Notes under the pieces: model-generated
The model's input: the letters and a program-made list of their open reading frames with translations, nothing else
Database searches by the model: none
Told to the model about the DNA's origin: nothing
Shown here: positions 32,662 through 43,454 of the stretch, piece by piece
How positions within the stretch are numbered: position 1 is the stretch's first letter
Layout: each line of letters opens with the position of its first letter
NCBI GenBank assembly: GCA_030052745.1
Contig: JANBVO010000014.1
Span: 310,001-374,000, forward strand
Length of the DNA stretch: 64,000 nt
Reading direction: 5' to 3'
DNA from: Pleurostoma richardsiae
Lineage: Eukaryota > Ascomycota > Sordariomycetes > Calosphaeriales > Pleurostomataceae
Program-made: the position numbers and the translations under genes

Positions 32662-34522
32662 CTAGCTCGTGCTGCGAAGGTTCTTCGCGCTAGCAAATAA
32701 GGAAGCACAGACTGCTATAGCTGCAAAGACAGTGGAGGTAGCAAATGAGTAACGTAATCCGTCGTAGTACACGAGGCGCGCCTTGAGTTGGGTGCTTGGA
32801 GGAAGCTGCTTCAGCACATCAACGGAATGCCGAATCTCGTCAATCACCTAGCCGCTGCAAGTCAGTATATCAGACAAATCTTGGCGCGCCATTCCAAAAC
32901 ACGCAGCGGAGCGGTCCTTACTTTCCATTTGTCCGGAATGTCCACCAAAGCGTCGGGAAGGCGAAGGGTGAGTGTAGTCTGCATGATGGCGGACGTGACT
33001 GCAACGCCCCAGACAGTGCCAAGAGAGCGTATTAAATATACTGTAGAAGCAGTTACGGCATGATCTGAAATTCCTTGTGAGACGACCTTCTAAAGCTGCG
33101 GCAGTAACTGGACTGGGACATACCCGCGTGGTCGAAGGAGGCGAGAGACGTGAAGAGAATGGCCGGATAGACTATGCCCTGGCCGAGATTGGCTGGAAAG
33201 ATGTAGACAAAGTACTTCCACACTTTATCGTGGAACTGAAGCGAGGTTACCAACCCGTTACCAATTACCATGAAGGCGGAACCCGTTCGAACGAGTGGTA
33301 TCAGCTTGCCCCAGCGAGACATGACAACTCCAGCAATCAAGCCACCAATAGGGGTCGCTAGAGACGGTATTGCCAGTCGTGCTCCTGCCTTAGTCGGCGT
33401 GTCTAGGAGAACGACCTGGAAAAATAGAGGCAACGTAAAGAGGTACTGACACCTGGTCAGTTGGGTACAGACAAGTGAGGTGGGCAACTTACAGCGTAAG
33501 CAGCCAGACCGACGCAGAAATTGGCAATCTCTGTCAGGACAGGTAATTTGCCATGGAGCATCCTCAATGGGATCACAGGCACTGCCGTTGTCTTTGCCTC
33601 AACAACGAGAAAAGCACAGAGCAACACGAGGCTCGCCACCAGTGACCCGATGACCCAAGGGCTGCTCCAAGGAAGCTCATTACCCCCAAGGCTCAGGCCG
33701 ACTAGCTGCACTGAAATAGCCACTACAAGTAGCAAAGCCCCAGTCAAGTCGACGACCTTCCAAGTATCCTTGAGATTGCCTTGCCTGGCTGAGAAGGTAC
33801 CATCTGGATTATTGATGACCTTGGCGCCGACTACAAGGGCGAGGGCAGAGACGGGAATCTGCATGAGGAAGCACCATCGCCAGCCGATCCCGTCGGCGAT
33901 GTAACCGCCGAAAGACGCTCCACAGATAGCTCCAAACCCGAAAATGCCGTTCTGCATTGCTTGATACATGCCGCGACGGCGGAACGGTATCATATCAGAA
34001 TTGACAATAGTTGCTGTACAGTATCAGACTTGGCTCCCGGTTCTTAGATGTCTTAAGTTATATCTTACCCATTGTCATGAGTCCGCCTCCTCCAAATCCG
34101 GTCAAGGCTCGCATGCAGTTAAGCAGGACGATACTGTTGGAGACACCGCACCCCAAACACCCCAGGGCAAATGTGACTGTGGATATGAAGAAACAGATCC
34201 GACGGCCAAATATATCAGAGACGCGCCCATATAGAGGCTGGAACGCAGTGCTAGTGACGAGGTAGGACGTCGTAAGCCAAGACGCTGTGTTGGCAGCATT
34301 GAAGTCGGAGCTGATGGTCGAGTATGTCGCAGCTGTGATGGTCCCGTCAAATCCATATAAGAAGACGTTCGACATGATCGCTATCTCGACTAAGATGAAG
34401 AGCTTCGGTGGAGTCCAGGATTCCTCTTCAGGGGCACGGAGGAGAGGCTGGTCCTCTCGAGCACAGTGCTCATCGGTTTGCTCAAGCTCGGCATCATTGC
34501 CGGTCTCAATATCAGTAGGCAT
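32662..34522 (-). CDS. DHA2-type (14-span) major facilitator drug/metabolite transporter
   Basis: Proton antiporter-type MFS protein, probably exporting a small molecule at the plasma membrane. Exons in coding order: 34522-34069, 34013-33493, 33445-33124, 33064-32922 and 32847-32662 (541 residues). After a hydrophilic acidic N-terminus, the first span has FLYGFDGTITAATYSTI. The loop motif LYGRVSDIFGRR is a form of MFS motif A. GFGAICGASFGGYIADGIGW matches the antiporter motif C region, and WRWCFLMQIP follows. A late DHAVTASTVYLIRSLGTVWG stretch is typical of the fungal DHA2 group. An in-frame ATG 24 codons upstream exists, but the start at 34522 gives the usual N-terminus. Divergent from the arylsulfotransferase-like gene. 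Confidence 0.9.
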
Positions 34523-35484
34523 TCCTAAATCTAGAACGCTTGCGATACTATGGAGGCTCCAGAGCTGGCACTGACAACCGGCTTGGCTGTGCACAATTTG
34601 GAAGTACAGGGCACAAAGAAAGAAAACTCGAGCTTCTCAACTATGCCGGCCCTAGCGGAGACCGACTCCGGTCTCGCCATCCCCAGTGCCTGAAGCGGCC
34701 GCTGTGAGCATCCACACGGCTACAGATATACTGGAGCTAATGCAAGACTAACCTGAGTGTTGTCCGCGGTACATGTGTCACAGAATTCATGTCCTCCACC
34801 AGTGGCGGTAGTCACGACGTAGAAGCCAGTGAGATTGCCGTTCTCCTAAGCCCAGAGAACAGAGATCGCAACGAAAAAAATCCACGTCATTGGTTAGAAA
34901 AGTATTTCTCCATTCCCCGCCAAAATCACGTCTTACCGATCACTGTGCAAAGAGCGAGCTATTTGGCGCTTTCACCAGCACTCAACCATGTTAATTGAGT
35001 CACTCGGCGAACAGCACTACACAGTACCTGTCATTAGGGCTTTCAAGACATTTGTATCGTGCCTGTGAGAAGAGCTCGGCGGAAGGGGGCGACGAATCAG
35101 GATTGACACCCCGTAACCTTAGATGCGAAACCAATGCCTATGTTAGCAATCTCTACCTATTCTCACGTAATGCTAGGTGCAGATGGCGGGATGCGCCCAG
35201 TAGGCCAGGACACTGCGAGGATCGGCGACGTGACGAAATAAAAAGGTGTTCAGTGAAAGCCCGCTGAATTTATGTCTAGATTTCCTCATCCCCTACGCCT
35301 ACTCCTCAAGTCGTCATCGGACAGTTCTCCTGCAGAAGCAAACCGTCTTGGAAGGGCGTACAAAGTGTTGGAGTCAAGCATAGAGGCATTTTTCTAGGGT
35401 ATCGCAGTTGACCAAGGTGAATGTACCTAACGCTGGGCAAGATGGAGAAGATGGCAGCTGACGACGCTAGCACTTGTCACTATC
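34523..35484. promoter_or_regulatory. Divergent promoter region, MFS / arylsulfotransferase-like
   Basis: 962 bp between divergent starts. Unlike the two promoters to the left it is not rich in GATA motifs; I found one near 35480. No gene seen. Confidence 0.4.
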
Positions 35485-37215
35485 ATGTCTCCTTCATCTA
35501 GAGTCAAGACCCTCGTCCGCGTAGTTCTGGCATCTGCTATTCTACACGGAGCTGTGGCAGACTGGCAGTTTCGGTCACGCCCTGATTTGGCACCTCCGCG
35601 CCTGAACATCACCATCCCGGCCAGTGACACCGTGGAGAAGGGATACCTCTTTGTAGCTCCTTTCGCCGGGATCCCTGACACGCCAACTGAGCAGCACGGC
35701 CCTAGACAAGCTGGGCCGTACATCTTCCGTGACAATGGAGATCTGGTATGGTCCGGTTATGGCATATACAGCATCTGGTCGACGAACTTCCAGGCGGGTC
35801 GCTGGGATGGCAGAGACATCCTCTTCAGCTTTGAAGGGGACCACAACCCTGGATACGGCCATGGCCACGGCCATATTACCATCGTCGACCAGCATTATGA
35901 GACCATCCGTGAGCTGCGTGCAGGGAACCACAAGCTGGTAGACAAGCACGAATTCCATATTATCAACGAAACGACCGGCCTGATCCAAATCTACCAGCCC
36001 GTGCCTCGTGATCTCACCGCCTGGGGCGCCAAGCCGGAGCAGCAGTGGATAGTCAATGCTATCATTCAAGGTCTGTTCACTCGACAACGAGCTGCTGGCT
36101 ATGAGTCTAATGCGCAGCAGAGCTGGATATCACGACTGGAAAGCTCCTTTTCGAGTGGGCTAGCCTGGACCACGTTCAACCTGACGGTGAGGTATTACCC
36201 GCCACATGTAGAGTCACAGTGATCCAAGGCTAATAAATGGATAGAGGCTATTCTCCCCATCAATCCAGGACAAGCCGGCTCGGGCTACAACAGTTCCGAC
36301 GCATGGGATTATTTCCACATCAATAGCGTTGACAAGGACAGTGCTGGGAACTATCTCGTCTCGGCGCGTGATGCCTGCGCCGTGCATAAGATCAACGGCA
36401 CCGACGGCAGCATTATATGGCGTCTCAACGGAAAGAAGAGTGATTTCAAGGTGGACAAAGAGTCAGCATTCTGCTTCCAGCACCACGCCCGCTGGTTGGA
36501 GCAGTACGATGATGTCGAGGTCATCAGCTTGTACGACAACAGCGCGCATGGCACAGAGCACAACGGCGGCCGAGAAGTGCACACAGCGCCGACCAGCAGC
36601 GGTAAGATCCTGAAGCTCAACACGACCAGCTGGGTAGCCGAGCTACTGCAGGGCTTCTATCCGCCGCCGGGGACCGACCTGCTGTCGAAGAGTCAGGGAT
36701 CTACTCAAGTCCTACCAAATGGAAACGTACTGGTCAACTGGGGCTCTGACGGGGCTGTGACTGAGTACTTATCGACGGGTGAGCCCATCTTCCATGCATA
36801 CATGGACTCTGACTTTCTCGGCGCGGGGGTCCAGAATTACCGTGCTTTCCGGTACAACTGGACGGGTCTGCCATACGAAGAACCAGCAATCGCAGCCCTG
36901 AAGAATGACAAGGGCACCACGGTTTATGTCAGTTGGAACGGCGACACGGAGACAAACATCTGGCGCTTCTACTCAACCGCGGATGAAAACGGCGATAGGC
37001 GCTTCCTTGGGGAGGCAGAGCGCACCAGTTTTGAGACATCTTATCTCGTCCCTGGCAAGGTCATCAATGGAGTGTCAGCAGAAGCACTTGATGCGCAAGG
37101 CAATGTACTGCGAGTTACAGCCTCTGCATTCGTGGAGCCCGAGGTTCTTCCAATCCGCGCTTCTGCTCCGAAACACCGACCCAACTTAGACGACGGCAGC
37201 CAGAAGCCCCTCTGA
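35485..37215 (+). CDS. Secreted arylsulfotransferase-like (ASST family) protein
   Basis: Member of the fungal arylsulfotransferase-type beta-propeller family; bacterial ASST moves sulfate between phenols, but activity of fungal members is largely unproven. Exons: 35485-36070, 36118-36186 and 36245-37215 (541 residues). Residues 1-25 form a signal peptide ending in GAVA-DW. Repeats of propeller strands include YIFRDNGDLVWSG, GHGHGHITIVDQHYE, HEFHIINETTGLIQIYQ and DITTGKLLFEWASLDHV. The second exon, 69 nt, supplies that last strand and makes the three-exon model necessary. Further on are WDYFHINSVDKD, SARDACAVHKIN and FCFQHHARW, with conserved histidines. Several N-glycosylation sites (N-x-S/T) fit secretion. 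It neighbours two transporters and may belong to the same locus. The family call is good, the reaction is not established. Confidence 0.88.
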
Positions 37216-38294
37216 AATACACCGGATGCTCTCGAGGCATCACACAATCTAGCGAGTGGGAAGTCCTCGGCTCGCTTATACGCCTACTTACTTGACTGTG
37301 AGCCTATGAATCACCTGGACTTCAACATTACCACATTCTTTTCGTTCTTTTCGACATCAGTCTTTCTCACTTGAGCTCTACATCCAAAGGTTTTTACTTC
37401 ACTCGGCTTCGTGGTTTCGTTTCTTGTAGATAGGTCTCGCTCATTGAGCAGGATGGACAGTAGTTACATCACTACAAAAGTGACTTATCAGCAGCTTCAG
37501 CCTCTTCGTTATCGCAAATCCATTGCGGGCGTCTACAATCCTGACAGATGGCAATATTGAGGATCGGACTAAGCTTTAGGTTTGTCGCCCTGCCTGAAGG
37601 GCAGTCCCGCCTAGAACAGCAACAAGACAGTTCTGGAAACAAATATTATTTTTGATATGTTCAGATGTTATCAGAGGAAACCTGTTCCTGTCTCTCGATC
37701 TCCCGACTTCGTGTCTTGTAATTATGTCTATGACGGAGTTTACTTCACCTGTGTGTATGTCCGAATCATCCAAGAGCATAAAGGATCTAGCTCCCGACCC
37801 CATGCCGGCTACTAAGTAGCGGGCGGCATCCGGCGGCTTCGGTAGCCGCCTGATGGTTTGGCCCGGCCCGGAGTGTGCGTGGGTTCCTTCTCCTGTCCCG
37901 TCCTCCTACTCCCTGTCGGGCCTCGGTTGTAACGCAACAGCTACCGGTGCCTGTAGGCCGGCTGAGCACGTCAGCTTCGCCAAGTTGGCATCACCCGTTG
38001 GCCGACATACATATCCGGTGCCTGATTGGCGCCTGTTTCAGCTAGTCACTAATACGATAGTTTCTCCGTATGGTCTTCCACGTTTTCAACCTCATCAATC
38101 ACATCTTGAGGGGCACGGATGACGCTATATTGGACCCCTGCTCGTCGTTGACGACGCCACGGGAACTCCCGCAGCGGTACTTAACCTGCCAGAAGATAAA
38201 CATCTTCTATCCATTGCCCCCTAATGAGGCAGGCTTTGAATTTGCTTGCATTGCCGTCATTGAGCATCTGCAGCGTCCTGTCTACGATCTCAAG
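37216..38294. other. Intergenic, upstream of the Dal5-type gene
   Basis: 1.08 kb. Contains about six GATA-type motifs, roughly twice expectation, and a short GC hairpin near 37831-37850. No gene recognised. Confidence 0.45.
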
Positions 38295-39965
38295 ATGTCT
38301 TCCGAGCGACACAGGAAATGGTACCAAATACAGTGGTTTGCGGACGAGGACACGAAGGAGGAGCGACGGCTTATATACAAGCTGGATCTCCTAATCGTGC
38401 CATACGCGTTCCTATCCTACTGGGTAAAATACACAGATCAGTCAAACCTCAGTGAGTCTCCCCGCGTACACCTGGGAATATATATCACGTATTCGGAGAA
38501 GGAAGCTCACATATTTCAATTTAGATAATGCATATGTTGCTGGGCTCAAGGAGGATCTTGGGTTCAACGGAAATCAACTAGTACAGCTTCAGACAATGTA
38601 CACTGTTGGAGCTGTCGTTGGCCAGCTCCCGTTCATGTTCCTTTTCACGTATATCCCAATGTACTGGCTCATTCCGTTTCTCGACGTCGCCTGGGGCGTT
38701 TTTACCCTTCTCCAATACCGAGTCAACTCATTTGCCGAACTAGCCGCTTACAGGTTCCTCGTCGGCTGGTTCGAGGTGGGCATTCTCATCTCCTACCTAA
38801 CCTATAGATATGATAATGAAAGCTGACACAATGATTAGGCGGCGTTCTTTCCTGCCATGCATTACATCTTCGGTGCCTGGTACCGCAGAGATGAGATCGC
38901 AAGACGTGGTGGGGTCTTCTATGTGGGACTTACACTCGGAACCCTGACCGCTGGGCTGATTCAGGCTGGAGCGTCAGCTCAGCTCGATGGCACCCATGGA
39001 CTCGCAGGTTGGAGGTGGATGTATATCATCTGTGCCATCATCACTATACCCATTGGTATTCTCGGCTACGTTGTCCTCCCCGGGACGCCTGACATGCCCA
39101 ACAGACTGTTTCTAAAGGACCACGATATTCGCCTAGCTGAGCAGAGACTCCACAGAGCCGGCCACGCAACGTCTGGAAAATTTACGTTAGCATCGCTAAA
39201 AAGTCTGGGGAGGAAAAAGCACTTTTGGGCACTCTTGCTGCTGGATATATTCTTCTGGAACGGAAGCATCAACACATCATCCGGCGGCTATCTTCTCTGG
39301 CTGAAGAGCCTGAACAGATATTCCAAGGCCCGTGTCAACGAGCTCGGCACAATTTCTCCTGCATTAGGGATATTCTACATTTTGCTCGTTTGTTTCTCCT
39401 CGGATCTCGTTCTCGGGCCAGCTTGGGCGATCACCGTGGCTCACACCTGGAACATCATCGGACTCGTCATTCTCGTGATATGGAATGTGCCAGAGTCCGC
39501 CCTCTGGTTTGCATTCAGCACGACGTACTCAGCAGTGGCCATGTCGAGTGTCCTCTACGGGTGGGTGAACAGTCAACTGCGGGCATCGCCAGCCGAGCGG
39601 TCCTTCACGCTGGTCTTGATCAATACCGTTTCCCAGTCTACAACAGCGTGGACACCGCTACTGGTCTTCCCCACCGTGGAGGGTCCCAGATTCAAGAAGG
39701 GGTACGCCTTTGTGCTGGCAAATGCAGTATGCCTCATCGTGACGGCGCACCTAATCAGAATCTACCTAAGCAACAAGGGGTAAGCAGTGATATCCTCATT
39801 GAGTGCGATGCAATATACTTATATGATACATATAGGGGCAAGGAAGGTGATGATGAAGCGGGTGAACGTGTCGAAGAGGTAGACATCTCCGACAACGAAG
39901 CAAGACAAGACGATGCACAGAAAGGAAGGACTAGTGGAACCGTAACAGGCTTGGCTCTCGGTTAG
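38295..39965 (+). CDS. Dal5-type anion:cation symporter (MFS)
   Basis: Plasma-membrane H+ symporter of the ACS family, whose fungal members import allantoate, nicotinate, pantothenate, biotin or sulfonates. Exons: 38295-38451, 38525-38775, 38839-39779 and 39836-39965 (492 residues). The first exon ends in YTDQSNL and the second begins NNAYVAGLKEDLGFNGNQ, the family signature around span 1. Then come LGTLTAGLIQAG, GWRWMYIICAIITIPIGILGY and GTPDMPNRLFL, an ACS central-loop hallmark. The last intron starts with GTAAGC at 39780, one base before an in-frame stop would occur, and the final exon adds a 43-residue acidic cytoplasmic tail. Without splicing the protein would end 44 residues earlier. 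The organic anion is unknown. Confidence 0.9.
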
Positions 39966-40874
39966 TTTAAGCGGCGACGGAATGAAGGGGGAGATGCATG
40001 GTCTCGGCTTCACAACAGTCTTGCAAGTCACTGCACAGAATTCAGAGGCGAATGCGCAGCCGAGAAACTACTTGGACCGTTGATTCCCTCCTTGTGTGCA
40101 AGTCCCGCATACTTCAATATAGTTGACATTTCATACTACAGTTCCACCAACGGCTATGTCCGAGGACTACATCCACGAGCTAGAAGTCATATGTGGCGAG
40201 TCGACTTCTTCTTTCACTGCCATTCAGCTGCAAAGGAGGAGTGAGCAGCTCCCGAATCCTAAATCACATATTCTTTGATCCGTGCTCCTTGCTGCTCCAC
40301 GTTTCGACTTGCTGCGAGGGTCCATTGACTCCGTCGCTCTTGCACAGGTCCCTCTTTTTCACCGGGGAGTGGTCCCGCTGCCCATCTCGCTGCTCAGAGC
40401 AGCCCGACCCCGCCTGTCAACACTCGAATAACGACGCTGAGTTTATGGCCAACACCCTGACCACCGCGCCTGCAGTCCTCAACATGCCCAACATCACTGT
40501 CTGGATATTGGTAAACCAGACGTGGATTAAGACGATCCGCAATCGTGCCATGTGCTTACGCGTACGACATTGCTTGGAACCAAGCGTCCACTTAACACCA
40601 CCGCACTTCCAATGTGCGAGACCAGATCTAGCAGTCTGCTTCACATATACTCCAGCCTTAGGAACATCGCGGCCCCTTGGGATTCCATATCCCAAGGCGT
40701 CACCCGCCAGCTAACGGGGACGACGATGAGAGCGACGACAACGGGGCCGCTTTATTTGCCAGGTCTCGCCCAGCTCAGATATTGACGATAACGCTGCTTT
40801 CCACAGTCCTTATAGATTCATAGAACACGTTTACTCCCGGAGATGGTGATAGTAGAAGTCTTCGAGGATACCTG
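39966..40874. other. Intergenic with possible gene fragment
   Basis: An ATG at 40157 opens a frame (MSEDYIHELEVICGE...) that could splice by GTGAGC to CACAG, but the product ends soon after in low-complexity sequence with no family resemblance. Another frame near 40.35-40.7 kb has no ATG. Either may be a decayed gene or chance. A 9-bp stem hairpin lies near 40673-40696. Confidence 0.3.
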
Positions 40875-42674
40875 TCAAAGGCCGACGAGCGACCTGATGA
40901 TGGCGGTCATGGGCGGGATAGACGTGAACAGGACAGTGATCGCGCCGAACAGGCTCATCGACAGGCTCGAGAGCGCCGCGGCACGAGGGTCGGTGCGGAG
41001 GAGCAGAGCGGTCGCCACGGCAGACGAGTTCGCGCCGAGGGTGACGCCTCTTGTGACGTAGTCATCTGCATCCCAACAAGTCAGTTAAGTACTACACAGG
41101 CTAACGGTGACGGGGTGGGTGCATGGGGGGCTTCTCACCCTCCGGAATCCGCATCATGGCCAGCATCTTCTGCCCGACCAGAGCGCCGATGATGCCGCTC
41201 ATAAGGGCCACCGCAGTGACCGTGTTGCTGTCCCCGCCGAGGTTAGCGGTCGCCGGTATGGCCAGGGCGAGCGTCAGGCTGCGCGACGCGAAGGCCAGAC
41301 TCCTCGTGGCGCTGATGCCGATGGCGTAGCAGACGGTGGGGTAGGCGTAGAGCGAGGCGATCGAGAGGATGATGTTGGGGATGATGATGGCTACGAAGTG
41401 CTCACGCAGCTCGCGGCGGTACTGGTACATGGGCAAGGCGAGGGAGACGATGCTCGCGTCGAGGACGGTGCTGAAGAAGTCGCCGGCGCCGGGGAGCAGG
41501 TGGGACCGAGTGCCCTCCCACAGCTGGAGGTACTTGTTGCCGGTCCGGTACTCCCTGAGGATCGGGTCGAGCTCTTGGCCCCGGATGAGGCCGAGGATCC
41601 ATATTCCGAGGACGGTGAGGACGGCTGAGACGATGACGGGGTGGAGCACCTGGCGCCATTTCGGGGGCAGGGACATGGCAGTGAAATACATCAAGACAGT
41701 GAAGCAGAGGTGGAGAGGCATGGCGTAGCCGGAGGCGTAGTACACGGGGATGCCGACGAAGACACCGACGAAGAGATAGAGCATCCAGTCCAAGTTTGCC
41801 TTCACGAACGCGGCCCAAAGCCTCGCACGTGGCGGAGGAAGAGGAGTCTGGGGAGGCATAGGAGACCGAGGCGACTGAGCGCCGCTTGGCGGCTCGGAAA
41901 ATCCGAGTGGATCTCGGGAGATGAAGGGATGCTGTGAGCGCTGGGGCTGCGCAAGGGCGATGAGAGCAACCGTAGAGCCTTGGGCAGATATTGTTGCCGA
42001 CTCCGTGCCCGAGTCGCCGGCCCTAGGCGTCTCGGAGATCGGGGTCTCAGAGACGGGGATCTCGTCATCCTCCTGGCCCAGCTCCTCGGCGCGCTCAGTC
42101 TGCGCTCTCTTCGACGAGCCTGTTAGGAGCTGTAGGAACCTCGTGCCGTAGGCGGTGGCAATCATCGTGGCGACGAAGCCGAGGACAAAGACAGCGATCA
42201 TCTTGACGACCTCAATACCCCCTATTGACGGGCTGAGGGGCAGAATGACGAAGCCCGGCACGAAGAAGACATTGATCCAGCGCAGCGACCAGCCCGCCGG
42301 GACATCGACGAGGGCGACTAGCCGCCGCGTGCGGTTGTGGCCGATGAGCCGTTCCAGCAGCAGGAGCCCCAAGAACAGCAAGATGAGGCAGGCCACCGAG
42401 GCCGGGAACGGCACCGACCCGATGCGGAAAAGGCTGTCGACGCCGAAGCACGCGGCGAGGATGGCGACGATGCCTGTGGGGACGTAAACCCATTCGCGCA
42501 GCAAGGACTCTCGCGAGGCCCAGACTCCCTAATCTACGTGAGCATCTCCACACAAGATTGTGAGTACCTATACAGTTCAAGGGGACTCACGAGTCGCAGG
42601 GCGGTCGCTGAGTCATGGAGCACCTCGAGTACCCCGGACGCCGGAGTCAGGAAGGGATGGAAGCGTATCGCCAT
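40875..42674 (-). CDS. LrgB/CidB-like membrane protein (PLGG1-type)
   Basis: Polytopic membrane protein with a C-terminal LrgB domain; the plant relative PLGG1 carries glycolate and glycerate across the plastid envelope. Exons in coding order: 42674-42591, 42528-41139 and 41065-40875 (554 residues). The N-terminal third has four or five spans (GIVAILAACFGVD, VACLILLFLGLLLL, MIAVFVLGFVATMIATAYG), resembling an LrgA-like half. A long Pro/Ser-rich cytosolic loop links it to the LrgB part. LrgB signatures are IVSLALPMYQYRREL, ATRSLAFASRSLTLALAIPATANLGGD and, in the last exon, DDYVTRGVTLGANSSAVATALL. The last exon ends SIPPMTAIIRSLVGL. An LrgA-LrgB fusion like this occurs in other ascomycetes, function untested as far as I know. 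Confidence 0.9.
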
Positions 42675-43454
42675 GACGCGTTCGGGATTCGCGGGACCGC
42701 GGCTGCCAAGACCTCCACGGCGGAGAGCCTCAGTTCTTGTATTTATGGAACTCAGTTTCACGGCCTTCAGCACATGCGCCAGGAATGACATCGTCGTCGT
42801 CGTCGTCGTCGTGCATGGCGTGGAATCCGCCGGCGCAGTAGAGATGGCTGACAGTGACGGAAAAATCAGGAAAACAACCGTACAGTAGCGCCGGCATGTC
42901 CTCGGCAGCGACTTCGGCCGGGTGGAGCGACAATCGGACGCCTTTATTCGGCCCCTTCCGGGCTCGCCGAAGCAGCAAGACCACAGGGAGTCTTACTCAT
43001 GGCAGAAATCATCTGTTCGATCAGGCTTGATGATGTTGATCGTTATGACTTATTGGCCGAACAGGGCTGACGCCCGCTGTTCCGGTCGCTGACTGCGTCC
43101 TTCATCGCCGGGCGACAGGATCCCATTGGAGCGGATCCGGACATCACGGGCTTCACATTCACGGCTTAGCACTCTGCCTCTCCCTAGGATAAGACAGGAG
43201 TCATGTGACTCATGATTAACATTGGCCGTACTGTCCTCCGTCCATCTTGAAGGCAAGGAGAGTGCGCCGTATGGTCAACCATGGCTTGAAGATCAAGATC
43301 AGAATTAGATGGCATAGTAATGTGCTGAACCCGAGGACCCCTAGGCGTTTTAGCAACAGCATCTTGTAAACATACGAAACCATGGAAAAGACCGACAGTC
43401 CCAACGCCTGCCCCCATGCGCGTCATGACTACAGGTTATACAGCCCAGGAAAGA
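42675..43454. other. Intergenic, LrgB-like promoter
   Basis: Holds the promoter of the LrgB-like gene and the 3' flank of the coiled-coil gene. A trinucleotide repeat is listed separately. Confidence 0.5.
42791..42812. repeat. (TCG)7 microsatellite
   Basis: Seven uninterrupted TCG units plus one base, in the upstream region of the LrgB-like gene. Likely length-variable. Confidence 0.9.

Noticed and set aside
40157-40790. Possible small spliced gene starting MSEDYIHELE
   Set aside because: The splice is possible, but the product ends quickly in low-complexity sequence. Kept only as a note in the intergenic entry.
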